Assembly (NCBI GenBank): GCA_030584085.1
Contig: CP129490.1
Coordinates: 1,025,511 to 1,089,510 of the forward strand
Source: Melioribacteraceae bacterium
GTDB taxonomy: Bacteria; Bacteroidota; Ignavibacteria; Ignavibacteriales; Melioribacteraceae
Reading direction: 5' to 3'
DNA length: 64,000 bases
The notes beneath the pieces were generated by a model, which did no database searches, was not told the DNA's origin, and saw nothing but the letters and a program-made list of their open reading frames with translations. Shown here piece after piece: positions 54,310 through 63,931 of this stretch; positions within the stretch are counted from its first letter, which is position 1, and every line of letters starts with the position of its first letter. Both the position numbers and the translations under genes were made by a program.

Positions 54310-57300
54310 ATGAAAATTACCCGTAAGTTCACCACCGCTGGTAAAGACCCTTTCGATAGTATAGAATTTGTAAAAAGAACCTCAGAGATAAAAAATCCTG
54401 ACGGATCAATAGTTTTCAAAATGGATGATGTGGTAATTCCCAAGCAATGGTCACAAGTAGCAACCGATGTGATTGCCCAAAAGTATTTTAGAAAAGCCGG
54501 TGTCCCTAAACTTCTAAAAAAAGTTAAGGAAGACAATGTGCCTAAATGGCTACAAGCCTCCGCAGCCGACACGAAGAGACTTGAAGAGTTGCCTGAAAAA
54601 GAAAGATATTCATCCGAATCTGATTCTCGTCAAGTTTTTAATCGTTTAGCCGGTACTTGGACTTACTGGGGTTGGAAAGCCAATTACTTTGATACGGAAG
54701 AAGATGCCTTATCTTTTTTTGACGAGATGAAATATATGTTAGCCCGTCAATATTGTGCGCCTAATAGTCCGCAATGGTTTAATACTGGGCTGCACTGGGC
54801 TTATGGAATTAATGGCCCGGCACAGGGACATTATTATGTGGATTATCAAACCGGTAAACTTACAAAATCCGAAGACGCTTATACACATCCTCAACCGCAT
54901 GCATGTTTTATTCAATCCGTATCAGACGATTTAGTTAATGAAGGCGGTATTATGGATTTGTGGGTTAGAGAAGCACGACTTTTCAAATATGGTTCTGGAA
55001 CTGGAAGTAATTTCTCAAATCTTCGTGGTGCCGATGAACCGCTGAGTGGTGGTGGAAAATCTTCCGGCTTGATGTCATTTTTAAAGATTGGTGATCGTTC
55101 AGCCGGTGCTATTAAATCTGGTGGAACAACACGTCGTGCAGCTAAAATGGTAACTTTAGATATCGATCATCCGGATATAGAAGAATACATTAATTGGAAA
55201 GTTATCGAGGAACAAAAAGTTGCAGCTTTAGTAGCAGGTTCAAAAGCATGTAATTATCACCTAAATAAAATAATGAAGGCATGCTATGATGAACATCCCG
55301 AGAACGACCGCTTTAGTAAAAAAACAAATAAAAGATTAAAAGAAGCAGTTCTCGAAGCACGTAAAAGCAACGTGCCGGAAAATTATATAGAACGTGTTAT
55401 TCACTTGGCAAAGCTTGGATTTAAATCAATAGAATTTCCAACTTACGATACTGATTGGAATTCGGATGCATATGCAACTGTTTCCGGTCAAAATTCAAAC
55501 AATTCTGTTCGTGTAACAAATGATTTTATGCAAGCTGTTATTAGCGATAGCGATTGGAGTTTATATTGGAGAGTAGAATTAGAAAGAGCCAAAAAAGCCG
55601 GTAGAGTTCCGAAGCCATACAAAGCTGTAAAAGCTTCCAAACTTTGGGATGATATTGCATTTTCGGCATGGTCATCAGCTGATCCCGGATTACAATATCA
55701 CACAACAATTAATGAATGGCATACGTGTCCAGCAAGTGGCGAAATCCGTGCATCAAATCCTTGTAGTGAATATATGTTTCTTGATGACACTGCTTGTAAT
55801 CTCGCATCATTAAACTTAGTGAGATTTTACAGTGACACCGAACATAAATTTGATGTTGATGCGTTTAAACATGCCGTTAGATTATGGACTGTAGTTTTAG
55901 AAGTTAGTGTACTTATGGCACAGTACCCAAGTAAAGAAATTGCTCAATTAAGTTATGATTATAGAACACTCGGTTTAGGCTATGCGAATTTAGGTTCACT
56001 TTTAATGAGACAAGGTATTCCTTACGATAGTGATCATGCTTACGCAATTGCGGGAGCTATAACTTCGATTATGCACATGGGCGCTTATGCTGCATCAGCA
56101 GAAATGGCAAAAGAACATGGTGCATTTCCCGAATTCAAAAAGAATAAAGAACATATGCTTCGTGTGTTGAGGAACCATAGAAGAGCAGCATATAATGTTC
56201 GTAAGGAAGAATATGAAGGATTATCGATTTATCCGCAAGGTATAAATCCTGAATTTTGTCCAAACAGTCTTTTAGAAGCAGCTAGAGAAGAATCGGATCG
56301 TGCGGTTGAGCTTGGCACTAAGTATGGATACAGAAATGCACAAGTTACCGTAATTGCTCCAACCGGAACTATCGGTTTGGTTATGGATTGTGATACAACG
56401 GGAATTGAACCGGACTTCTCACTTGTGAAATTCAAAAAATTAGCAGGCGGTGGATACTTCAAAATTATTAATCAATCAATTCCGCCGGCTCTTAAGAAGT
56501 TGGAATATACGGACGAGCAAATCAAAGAAATAGTTAAATATGCAAAAGGTGCCGGTACTTTAGCCGGTTGTCCGCACATTAATAAAGAAAGTTTAAGAAG
56601 CAAGGGTTTTACCGAAGATGTAATTAAGAAAATTGAGAGTATGCTTCCGTCAGTCTTCGAAATTGGATTTGCTTTTAATAAGTTCACAATCGGAGAAGAT
56701 TTCTTAATCAACACACTTGGTTTGAAAAAAGAACTTATCAATGATTTTGACTTCGATTTATTAAAAGAACTTGGTTATACAAAAGAAGAAATTGCTGCAG
56801 CTAATGATTATGTATGCGGTACAATGACAATCGAAGGAGCACCTTTCTTAAGTCCCGAGCATTATCCGGTTTTTGATTGCGCGAACAGATGCGGGAAAAA
56901 GGGAACAAGATTCATTCAGCCCGAAGCACATATAAGAATGATGGCGGTTGCACAACCATTTATTTCAGGCGCAATTTCAAAAACAATTAACCTTCCGAAC
57001 GAAGCGACCATAGAAGATATTAAATCGGCTTATTTAGAATCATGGAGATTGGGATTAAAAGCCAACGCACTTTATCGTGATGGGTCAAAATTATCCCAAC
57101 CTCTTAATTCGATGTCTGTTGAAGAAATCGAAGAAATCTTAGAGGACAAAGAAGAAAACGATTTAGTTAAAGTTGCTGAAAGAATTATTCACCGATACAT
57201 TGCTAAAAGAAGAAGACTTCCTGATCGCAGAACCGGCTACACACAGAAAGCAAAGATAAACGGTAACACAGTTTACATTCGAACCGGTGAATATGAAAAC

Positions 57301-57900
57301 GGTCAAATAGGCGAGATCTTTATAGATATGCATAAAGAAGGCGCGGCTTTTAGAAGTCTGTTAAATAATTTTGCAATTGCAATTTCACTCGGTTTGCAGC
57401 ATGGAGTTCCTCTTGAAGAATTTGTTGATGCGTTTGTATTCACTCGATTTGAACCGAGCGGCATTGTAGTAGGCAATGAAAGAATCAAGATGTCAACTTC
57501 CGTTATTGATTATATTTTCAGAGAACTTGCAGTAACCTATCTTGGAAGAACAGACCTTGCACACGTTGACGAAGAAGAATTAAAGATGAAATCGAAAAAT
57601 AAAGTTAGAACAGAAGCTGATGATTACGAGAGTGAAGAAATTATCAGCGTTAGAATGATCGAACTTGATCCAACCTCGGATGAATACGAAGACCCGAATC
57701 ACTCCGGAACTAATGGTACTAATGGAACAAACGGACGCTCCGAAAGAAGTAAAGTTCTTGCAACTCATAAACAAATGGTGAAAGCTAAAGAAAAAGGTTA
57801 CACAGGTGATATCTGTTCCGAGTGTGGTAGTATGACCATGGTTCGTAACGGAACATGTCTAAAATGTACTACATGCGGCTCTACAACCGGATGTAGTTAA
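54310..57900 (+). CDS. nrdJ: Adenosylcobalamin-dependent ribonucleotide reductase (class II)
   Basis: NrdJ reduces ribonucleotides to deoxyribonucleotides using coenzyme B12 as radical source, independent of oxygen. The 1196-residue protein has the class II/NrdJ layout: active-site NPCSE followed by [16 protein letters not shown] near 487-505, the nucleotide-binding [31 protein letters not shown] near 683-713, and a C-terminal zinc/redox tail with Cys pairs in [17 protein letters not shown]. Between core and tail is a Gly/Thr/Asn repeat linker (near 1137-1147). TAGGGAG precedes the ATG. It depends on the adenosyltransferase encoded at 10453. A terminator follows. Confidence 0.96.
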   Translation: MKITRKFTTAGKDPFDSIEFVKRTSEIKNPDGSIVFKMDDVVIPKQWSQVATDVIAQKYFRKAGVPKLLKKVKEDNVPKWLQASAADTKRLEELPEKERYSSESDSRQVFNRLAGTWTYWGWKANYFDTEEDALSFFDEMKYMLARQYCAPNSPQWFNTGLHWAYGINGPAQGHYYVDYQTGKLTKSEDAYTHPQPHACFIQSVSDDLVNEGGIMDLWVREARLFKYGSGTGSNFSNLRGADEPLSGGGKSSGLMSFLKIGDRSAGAIKSGGTTRRAAKMVTLDIDHPDIEEYINWKVIEEQKVAALVAGSKACNYHLNKIMKACYDEHPENDRFSKKTNKRLKEAVLEARKSNVPENYIERVIHLAKLGFKSIEFPTYDTDWNSDAYATVSGQNSNNSVRVTNDFMQAVISDSDWSLYWRVELERAKKAGRVPKPYKAVKASKLWDDIAFSAWSSADPGLQYHTTINEWHTCPASGEIRASNPCSEYMFLDDTACNLASLNLVRFYSDTEHKFDVDAFKHAVRLWTVVLEVSVLMAQYPSKEIAQLSYDYRTLGLGYANLGSLLMRQGIPYDSDHAYAIAGAITSIMHMGAYAASAEMAKEHGAFPEFKKNKEHMLRVLRNHRRAAYNVRKEEYEGLSIYPQGINPEFCPNSLLEAAREESDRAVELGTKYGYRNAQVTVIAPTGTIGLVMDCDTTGIEPDFSLVKFKKLAGGGYFKIINQSIPPALKKLEYTDEQIKEIVKYAKGAGTLAGCPHINKESLRSKGFTEDVIKKIESMLPSVFEIGFAFNKFTIGEDFLINTLGLKKELINDFDFDLLKELGYTKEEIAAANDYVCGTMTIEGAPFLSPEHYPVFDCANRCGKKGTRFIQPEAHIRMMAVAQPFISGAISKTINLPNEATIEDIKSAYLESWRLGLKANALYRDGSKLSQPLNSMSVEEIEEILEDKEENDLVKVAERIIHRYIAKRRRLPDRRTGYTQKAKINGNTVYIRTGEYENGQIGEIFIDMHKEGAAFRSLLNNFAIAISLGLQHGVPLEEFVDAFVFTRFEPSGIVVGNERIKMSTSVIDYIFRELAVTYLGRTDLAHVDEEELKMKSKNKVRTEADDYESEEIISVRMIELDPTSDEYEDPNHSGTNGTNGTNGRSERSKVLATHKQMVKAKEKGYTGDICSECGSMTMVRNGTCLKCTTCGSTTGCS

Positions 57901-57925
57901 TAAATATCAAATAAACTTTTTTTAG

Positions 57926-57950
57926 AGGGGCTTTTCGGAGCCCCTTTTTT
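57926..57950 (+). terminator. Rho-independent terminator after nrdJ
   Basis: AGGGGCT pairs with AGCCCCT around a TTTCGG loop, followed by TTTTTT. It closes the nrdJ transcript. Confidence 0.9.
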
Positions 57951-58039
57951 GTTTACGATATTTAATAAAAGATAATTTTATTCGGTTTTTTCGTTGACTT
58001 TTGGGGCTAAAACTAATAGATTCTCAAACTTGATTAGAA

Positions 58040-58744
58040 ATGATGATTCACGATAATATTAATAGATTACAGCAGAAAATCGATGAAATTTGCAGAAAAT
58101 GCGGAAGAAATTCATCTGAAATTTTGCTGATTGCAGTTTCAAAAAACAATCCGATTTCAGCGATTGAGGAAGTTCAAAAATGTGGACTTCTTCACTTTGG
58201 AGAAAATAAAGCTCAAGAATTACGAGATAAATCGGAGATAAAATCCGAGGGAATTTTCTGGCATTTTATAGGCCATCTTCAAACTAATAAAGTGAAGTAT
58301 GCAGTCAAATCTGCTGAAATGATTCACTCAGTTGACTCAGACAAAGTTTTGGATGAAATTAACAAAAGAGCAGAAGCAGAAAATAAAATTCAGAAAATTT
58401 TGTTTGAGGTGAATACTTCTGATGAATCAAATAAATATGGTTTGAGGGATTTTAACTCTCTCAAAAAATTAGTTGATGTAGCTGATAAATCGAGAAATGT
58501 AAAACCTATTGGTTTAATGACGATGGCTCCATATACAGACGATAAAAAAATTATCCGGGACTGCTTTGTTCAACTTAGAGAATGGAAAGAAGAATTAAAC
58601 GGAATCGGTTACAACCTGACAGAATTATCAATGGGAATGACAAACGATTTTGATTTAGCTATTGAAGAAGGATCAACAATTATCCGGATTGGGACGGCAA
58701 TATTCGGAGAACGTGATTATTCACAAAAATGGAATGAACAATGA
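58040..58744 (+). CDS. YggS-family pyridoxal-phosphate homeostasis protein
   Basis: YggS/PLPBP binds PLP without known catalysis and keeps PLP and amino-acid pools in balance. The PLP Lys lies in LIAVSKNNP near 37, and GENKAQELRDKS, WHFIGHLQTNKVKYAV, MGMTNDFDLAIEEGSTIIRIGTAIFGERDY are the standard family blocks. The 234-residue length is normal. Two start ATGs are adjacent (58040, 58043). It overlaps the DivIVA-like gene by four bases (ATGA) and leads a run of genes for growth and division functions, a common YggS neighbourhood. Confidence 0.93.
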   Translation: MMIHDNINRLQQKIDEICRKCGRNSSEILLIAVSKNNPISAIEEVQKCGLLHFGENKAQELRDKSEIKSEGIFWHFIGHLQTNKVKYAVKSAEMIHSVDSDKVLDEINKRAEAENKIQKILFEVNTSDESNKYGLRDFNSLKKLVDVADKSRNVKPIGLMTMAPYTDDKKIIRDCFVQLREWKEELNGIGYNLTELSMGMTNDFDLAIEEGSTIIRIGTAIFGERDYSQKWNEQ

Positions 58745-59283
58745 AATTCACACCTTTCAGTATAAAAAATCAAGAATTCAGTCGAACAGTTCGCGGTTTT
58801 GACAGAGATGAAGTAAAAGCATACCTCGAACAATTATCTGACGAAGTTGAGAGACTTCAAGCAGAAAATTCAAAGCTGGTTGCAGAAATCGAAAAAATGA
58901 ATTCCCAAATGGAAGGTTACAGAAGAATAGAAAAAAACTTGCAATCCACTTTATTATCAGCGCAAGAATCTTCTTCAAAAGCCGTTGAATCTGCAAAAAA
59001 ACAGACTGCTCTATTGATTAAAGAATCAGAATTGAAAGCCGCACAAATTATTGAAGAAGCAAAAGAAAAAGCTAATGATATTCGTGATGCAGTTCTAAAA
59101 CTACGTGAAGAAAAAAACTTACTCGTAGCAAAATTACGAGCAATGGTAGATACTCAATCACACCTGCTTGAATCAAGTTTTAGGGAAAGAATAATTGAGG
59201 AAACCGAAGTTGATTTTACTTCCGCAAAAAAGGATATAGATTCTAAAATTAATGCTGATGAAATATTGGAGAAACTCTTATGA
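58741..59283 (+). CDS. DivIVA-domain protein
   Basis: DivIVA-family proteins bind curved membranes and position the division or growth machinery. The N-terminal membrane-binding motif (MKFTPFSIKNQEFSRTVRGFDRDEVKAYLEQLSDEVERL) is the DivIVA domain. It is followed by a long coiled coil (about 35-150, e.g. KKQTALLIKESELKAAQIIEEAKEKANDIRDAVLKLREEKNLL). The 180-residue length is normal. It sits between yggS and the PNP gene, each overlapping by four bases, so translation is coupled. In FCB-group bacteria DivIVA homologues are less usual than in Firmicutes and Actinobacteria. Confidence 0.85.
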   Translation: MKFTPFSIKNQEFSRTVRGFDRDEVKAYLEQLSDEVERLQAENSKLVAEIEKMNSQMEGYRRIEKNLQSTLLSAQESSSKAVESAKKQTALLIKESELKAAQIIEEAKEKANDIRDAVLKLREEKNLLVAKLRAMVDTQSHLLESSFRERIIEETEVDFTSAKKDIDSKINADEILEKLL

Positions 59284-60101
59284 GTAAGTTGAAAGAAATG
59301 ATTAATGAAACATTAGAAGTAATCCGTAAACACACAAAAGATGAGTATGAAATCGGAATTATTCTCGGAACCGGACTTGGCGGATTAGTTAAGGAAATTA
59401 AAATTGATCACGAAATTGAATACGGTGATTTACCACATTTTCCTATTTCTACAGTTGAGTCTCACCATGGTAAACTGATCTTTGGATCGATTGGAAATAA
59501 AAAAGTTGTTGCTATGCAAGGAAGATTTCATTACTACGAAGGTTATACGATGAAGCAAATTACATATCCCGTAAGAGTAATGAAATTTCTTGGTGTTAAA
59601 ACTTTGCTTGTATCAAACGCATGCGGTGGGATGAATCCGATTTACAAACGTGGTGATGTGATGCTGATGCTCGATCATATAAATCTACTTGGTGATAATC
59701 CGTTGATTGGACCTAATGAAGATGATCTTGGTCCAAGATTCCCCGACATGAGTGAACCATATAATTTGGAACTAATTGAATTAGCAGAACAAGTTGCTCT
59801 TGAAAATAAGATCAAACTCCACAAAGGAGTTTACGTTGCTGTTCCGGGTCCAAACTTAGAAACCAAAGCCGAATATAGATTTTTGAGAGGAATTGGTGCT
59901 GATGTTGTAGGAATGTCAACAATTCCGGAAAATATAGTTGCCAATCACATGGGAATGAGGGTTTTAGGTTTCAGCATTATAACAGATGAGTGTTTCCCGG
60001 ATTCCTTAAAAGCAGTTAATGTTGAAGAAATAATTGCCGCCGCGATGGAAGCAGAACCGAAAATGACAAAAATTATGAAGGAAGTTATAAACAAACTATG
60101 A
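59280..60101 (+). CDS. Purine-nucleoside phosphorylase (trimeric PNP/MTAP family)
   Basis: PNP splits inosine and guanosine to base and ribose-1-phosphate for purine salvage. The motifs are: phosphate site IILGTGLGGLVKEI near 28 and ESHHGKLIFG near 61, GRFHYYEGYTMKQITYPVRVMKFLGVKTLLVSNACGGMN near 81-120, and the base-binding Glu in VAVPGPNLETKAEYRFLRGIGADVVGMSTIPENIVANHMGMRV. The 273-residue length fits the trimeric punA-like group. Both ends overlap neighbours in ATGA. The substrate range (guanosine/inosine versus methylthioadenosine) is inferred from family only. Confidence 0.92.
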   Translation: MSKLKEMINETLEVIRKHTKDEYEIGIILGTGLGGLVKEIKIDHEIEYGDLPHFPISTVESHHGKLIFGSIGNKKVVAMQGRFHYYEGYTMKQITYPVRVMKFLGVKTLLVSNACGGMNPIYKRGDVMLMLDHINLLGDNPLIGPNEDDLGPRFPDMSEPYNLELIELAEQVALENKIKLHKGVYVAVPGPNLETKAEYRFLRGIGADVVGMSTIPENIVANHMGMRVLGFSIITDECFPDSLKAVNVEEIIAAAMEAEPKMTKIMKEVINKL

Positions 60102-60709
60102 TAAACAAATTTGTGTATAAATACGCTACAGCAGTACTACTTGGATTGATAATATTTAGCTCGAATTTTCTCAGTCCAAAGCTATTTACCGGTGAAATTT
60201 TAAACTTTGCCGTCTGGTTTATTCTTTCTATTTTTGCCTTCTCTTGTGGCTGGATCATTGATAAAACACTAGGTTGGAGCCATGGCGGTAAATTAGTCTT
60301 TGCTGTTATTGTTGCTACTTCTGTAATGAGTTTGTTCCTCGTAACATTCTTCAGAAGTTATTTCGGTATCAATGATTATTTGACGGAAAACTTCATTCTC
60401 TTTTCACTCCGTAATGTAATGCTGGGTGTAATGGGAATTTTTGGATTAGCTGTTGCCGAATTGATCGCTGTCCAAAAGGAAATGGAAAATCTAAAACATC
60501 AAGTTCAGTTAAATAGAAAAATTGCCGAAGATGCCGAAAGAGAAGCACAGATAATTATTCGTGAAGCAAAATCCAAAGCAGATAGTCTTATGGTTGAAGC
60601 GGAACGCGAATCGGTTGAGATGATTAACCGTAAAAAAGAAATAGAAATGCAGTTAAAAGAATTTTTAAGAACGGAAAAAGAATTAATAAAAAAATACGAA
60701 GCTGACTAA
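60098..60709 (+). CDS. Membrane protein with C-terminal coiled coil
   Basis: This is a 203-residue protein of no recognised family. It has about four membrane helices: roughly 8-22, 35-55, 66-88 and 104-124. A charged, coiled-coil tail follows (about 128-203: EMENLKHQVQLNRKIAEDAEREAQIIIREAKSKADSLMVEAERESVEMI). The tail resembles the DivIVA-like coiled coil of the gene two positions upstream. It overlaps PNP by four bases and lies 29 bases before ileS. A role with the DivIVA-like protein at the membrane is an inference from position and shape. Confidence 0.6.
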   Translation: MINKFVYKYATAVLLGLIIFSSNFLSPKLFTGEILNFAVWFILSIFAFSCGWIIDKTLGWSHGGKLVFAVIVATSVMSLFLVTFFRSYFGINDYLTENFILFSLRNVMLGVMGIFGLAVAELIAVQKEMENLKHQVQLNRKIAEDAEREAQIIIREAKSKADSLMVEAERESVEMINRKKEIEMQLKEFLRTEKELIKKYEAD

Positions 60710-60738
60710 TCCACTAACTGAAAATTACGGTAATAATA

Positions 60739-63700
60739 ATGTTCAAGCAGTACGAAGGAAATATTTCATATCCCAAAATTGAAGAAGAAATTTTAAAGTT
60801 CTGGAAAGAAAAACAAATTTTTGAAAAATCAATTTCTACTAGAGACGAAAACAAACCATTTACCTTTTACGAAGGTCCGCCCACGGCAAACGGTAAACCC
60901 GGCATCCACCATGTTATGGCAAGAGTTCTTAAAGATTTAGTATGCCGTTATAAAACTCTACAAGGATATCACGTTAACAGAAAAGCCGGTTGGGATACTC
61001 ATGGATTACCTGTTGAAATCGAAGTTGAAAAATCTCTCGGCATAAAAAGTAAAAGTGAAATTCCCGTATACGGAATTGCAAAATATAATGCAGCATGTAA
61101 AGATTCTGTTTTCACTTATCTCGATCTTTGGGAAAAGATGACTACTCGAATGGGTTATTGGGTTAATCTTGATGATGCATATGTTACATGTACAAATAAC
61201 TATATTGAATCGGTTTGGTGGGCTTTAAAAACTCTGTTTGAGAAGGGACTCATCTATAAGGATTATAAAATTGTTCCTCAAGATCCTAAGGCGGAAACAC
61301 CGCTTTCATCGCATGAATTGGCTTTAGGTTATCGGGAAACCAAGGATCCTTCTGTTTATGTTGTGATGAAAATAAAAGAATCCGATTTGACGAAAGAAGG
61401 AGATACATTTTTCTTAGTTTGGACAACAACTCCTTGGACTTTAATCTCAAACGTTGGTTTAGCCGTCGGACCGGAAATAGACTATGTAAAAATTAAAACC
61501 GATGACGCATATCTAATCCTTGCAAAAGAAAGATTAGAAGTTATCAGAAATGAATATGAAATAATTTCCGAGTACAAAGGAAAAGATTTAGCCGGACAAG
61601 AATACGAACAATTGTTCAACTATGTGAAGTATGAAAAGAAAGCTTGTTTTGTAGTTGAAGCTGATTTTGTAAGTACAGAAGATGGTTCCGGAATAGTTCA
61701 CATTGCACCCGCATTTGGTGCGGATGACTATGAAATTTCTAAAAAATATGATCTTCCGTTTGCGCAGCCTGTAGATAGAGGAGGAAGATTTACTGCAGAA
61801 GTAACAGACTTTGTCGGGCAGTTTGTAAAAGATGCTGATGAAGGTATTATCAGAATGTTGAGAGAACGCGGTCAACTTTATAAGAAAGAAACCATAATTC
61901 ACTCTTATCCCTTCAGTTGGAGATTTGATAACGTTCCCATAATCTACTATGCCCGTGAATCATGGTTTATCAGAACAACACAAATTGCTGATCGAATGGT
62001 TGAACTAAATAAAACAATCGGCTGGCATCCGCCGGAAGTTGGAAGCGGAAGATTCGGTAATTGGTTGGATGAAAATAAAGATTGGGCTTTATCGCGTGAT
62101 AGATTCTGGGCTACGCCTTTACCAATTTGGGTAAGTGAAGACAGTGATATGTTTGCTATCGGCAGTATTGCTGAATTGAAGGAAGGTTATATTGAAAGAG
62201 ACGGAAAGAAAATTAAAGTTGCCGATTTAAAAGAAGAAGAAATCGACCTACACAGACCGTTTGTTGATGATATTAAGTTTGAGAGAAACGGAAAGATTTA
62301 TACTCGAACTCCTGAACTCATTGATGTCTGGTTTGATTCCGGTGCAATGCCGTTTGCGCAGTATCATTATCCGTTTGAAAATAAAGAATTGTTTGAAAAG
62401 AATTATCCCGCCGATTTTATCTGCGAAGGTATTGATCAAACACGAGGATGGTTCTATACACTTCATGCAATTGGAACTATGTTATTCGATAATGTTGCAT
62501 ACAAGAATCTTATAGTAAACGAATTGATTCTTGATAAAAACGGAATGAAGATGTCTAAATCAAAAGGCAATACGGTTGATCCTTTTGAATTATTCGATAA
62601 ATACGGAGCCGACGCTACTCGTTGGTATATGGTTACTACAAGTCCGCCTTGGAAACCCACATTATTCGATGAAGAGGGTATTGTTGAAGTTCAGCGTAAG
62701 TTTTTCGGAACTCTACTTAACACATATTCCTTCTTTGCACTATATGCAAACATCGACAAGTTTGATTTCAAAGAGGAAATAATTCCTTATGAAAAACGAC
62801 CGGAAATTGATCGTTGGATAATTTCAAAGCTTGGCACTTTAGTAAAAGATTTTGAAGAGTACATGAACAATTACGATGTAACAAAAGCCGCACGTGAAGT
62901 TTCCGAATTTACAATTGATCAATTATCAAATTGGTATGTTAGGAGAAGCAGACGACGTTTCTGGAAATCGGAAATGAACGAAAATAAACTTTCGGCATAT
63001 CAAACTTTATATGAATGCTTGAACACAGTTGTAAAACTAGCTTCACCGTTTGCTCCATTCTTGACTGAAGAAATTTACAACAACTTGAATAAGGCGACCG
63101 GAAAAGAAGAATTCGAATCTGTTCATTTAGTTCAGTTCCCAAAAGTCAATTATCATGATGAAGACTTAGAACTAAAGATGGATGTCGCACAAAAAGTAGT
63201 TTATATAACGAGATCAATGCGTGCAAAAAATAATTTGAAAGTTCGTCAGCCATTAAAAAAGATTCTGGTTTCGGTTTCACCATCAAAACGTGAAGCAGTA
63301 GAAAGAATGAAAGATGTTATATTGGAAGAAGTAAACATTAAAGAACTTCAAGTTTTAGAAGATGATTCCGGAATTGTCAATAAATCTGCCAAAGCAAATT
63401 TCAAATCGCTTGGTCCAAAATATGGCAAACTGATGAAATCGCTTGCTGCGGAAATTATTAAATTCAGTAAGGATGACATCGCAAAACTTGAGAGAGAAAA
63501 TAGCTTTAAAGTTACTATCGATGAAAACGAAATTAATCTTACTTTAGAAGATGTCGAAATTATAAGTACCGAAATTGAAGGTTGGTTGGTTGAAAGCGAA
63601 GAAGGTGTAACCGTTGGTATTGATACTGAATTAACTGAGGATTTAATTGCCGAAGGTTATGCGAGAGAATTTGTCAACCGGGTTCAAAACATGCGTAAAG

Positions 63701-63906
63701 ACGCTGATTTTGACGTAATTGACAAAATCCGAATTTTCTATGAATCTGACGAAAAATTAATTAAATATATAAGTCGATTTTCAGAATACATAACAAGCGA
63801 AACTTTAGCTGATGAATTAACTTCGGGTACTTCTTCCAACGGGTACCTTGAAAATTGGGACATTGGCGAATTCAGTTGCAAAATTTCAATTGAAAAAAGC
63901 CGTTAA
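60739..63906 (+). CDS. ileS: Isoleucyl-tRNA synthetase, type 2 (swapped GXHH motif)
   Basis: IleS charges tRNA-Ile and edits valine. The 1055-residue protein has the class I core: YEGPPTANGKPGIHHVMAR at the N-terminus (signature at 55-58), the CP1 editing domain (about 190-390, with WTTTPWTL), the KMSKSKG motif near 604 (NGMKMSKSKG), and a tRNA-binding C-terminus without the zinc-finger Cys cluster of type 1 enzymes. The signature reads G-I-H-H instead of H-x-G-H, the swapped form reported in some type 2 enzymes with mupirocin hyper-resistance. The length also fits type 2. A possible dksA-like gene follows. Confidence 0.97.
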   Translation: MFKQYEGNISYPKIEEEILKFWKEKQIFEKSISTRDENKPFTFYEGPPTANGKPGIHHVMARVLKDLVCRYKTLQGYHVNRKAGWDTHGLPVEIEVEKSLGIKSKSEIPVYGIAKYNAACKDSVFTYLDLWEKMTTRMGYWVNLDDAYVTCTNNYIESVWWALKTLFEKGLIYKDYKIVPQDPKAETPLSSHELALGYRETKDPSVYVVMKIKESDLTKEGDTFFLVWTTTPWTLISNVGLAVGPEIDYVKIKTDDAYLILAKERLEVIRNEYEIISEYKGKDLAGQEYEQLFNYVKYEKKACFVVEADFVSTEDGSGIVHIAPAFGADDYEISKKYDLPFAQPVDRGGRFTAEVTDFVGQFVKDADEGIIRMLRERGQLYKKETIIHSYPFSWRFDNVPIIYYARESWFIRTTQIADRMVELNKTIGWHPPEVGSGRFGNWLDENKDWALSRDRFWATPLPIWVSEDSDMFAIGSIAELKEGYIERDGKKIKVADLKEEEIDLHRPFVDDIKFERNGKIYTRTPELIDVWFDSGAMPFAQYHYPFENKELFEKNYPADFICEGIDQTRGWFYTLHAIGTMLFDNVAYKNLIVNELILDKNGMKMSKSKGNTVDPFELFDKYGADATRWYMVTTSPPWKPTLFDEEGIVEVQRKFFGTLLNTYSFFALYANIDKFDFKEEIIPYEKRPEIDRWIISKLGTLVKDFEEYMNNYDVTKAAREVSEFTIDQLSNWYVRRSRRRFWKSEMNENKLSAYQTLYECLNTVVKLASPFAPFLTEEIYNNLNKATGKEEFESVHLVQFPKVNYHDEDLELKMDVAQKVVYITRSMRAKNNLKVRQPLKKILVSVSPSKREAVERMKDVILEEVNIKELQVLEDDSGIVNKSAKANFKSLGPKYGKLMKSLAAEIIKFSKDDIAKLERENSFKVTIDENEINLTLEDVEIISTEIEGWLVESEEGVTVGIDTELTEDLIAEGYAREFVNRVQNMRKDADFDVIDKIRIFYESDEKLIKYISRFSEYITSETLADELTSGTSSNGYLENWDIGEFSCKISIEKSR

Positions 63907-63931
63907 TAAGTTCAGCAAGGGAGGATAAATA

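Noticed and set aside
57715-57735. Tandem repeat in nrdJ (GTNGTNGTNG linker)
   Set aside because: It is a short in-frame low-complexity linker before the C-terminal redox tail, normal in NrdJ and not a mobile or regulatory repeat.
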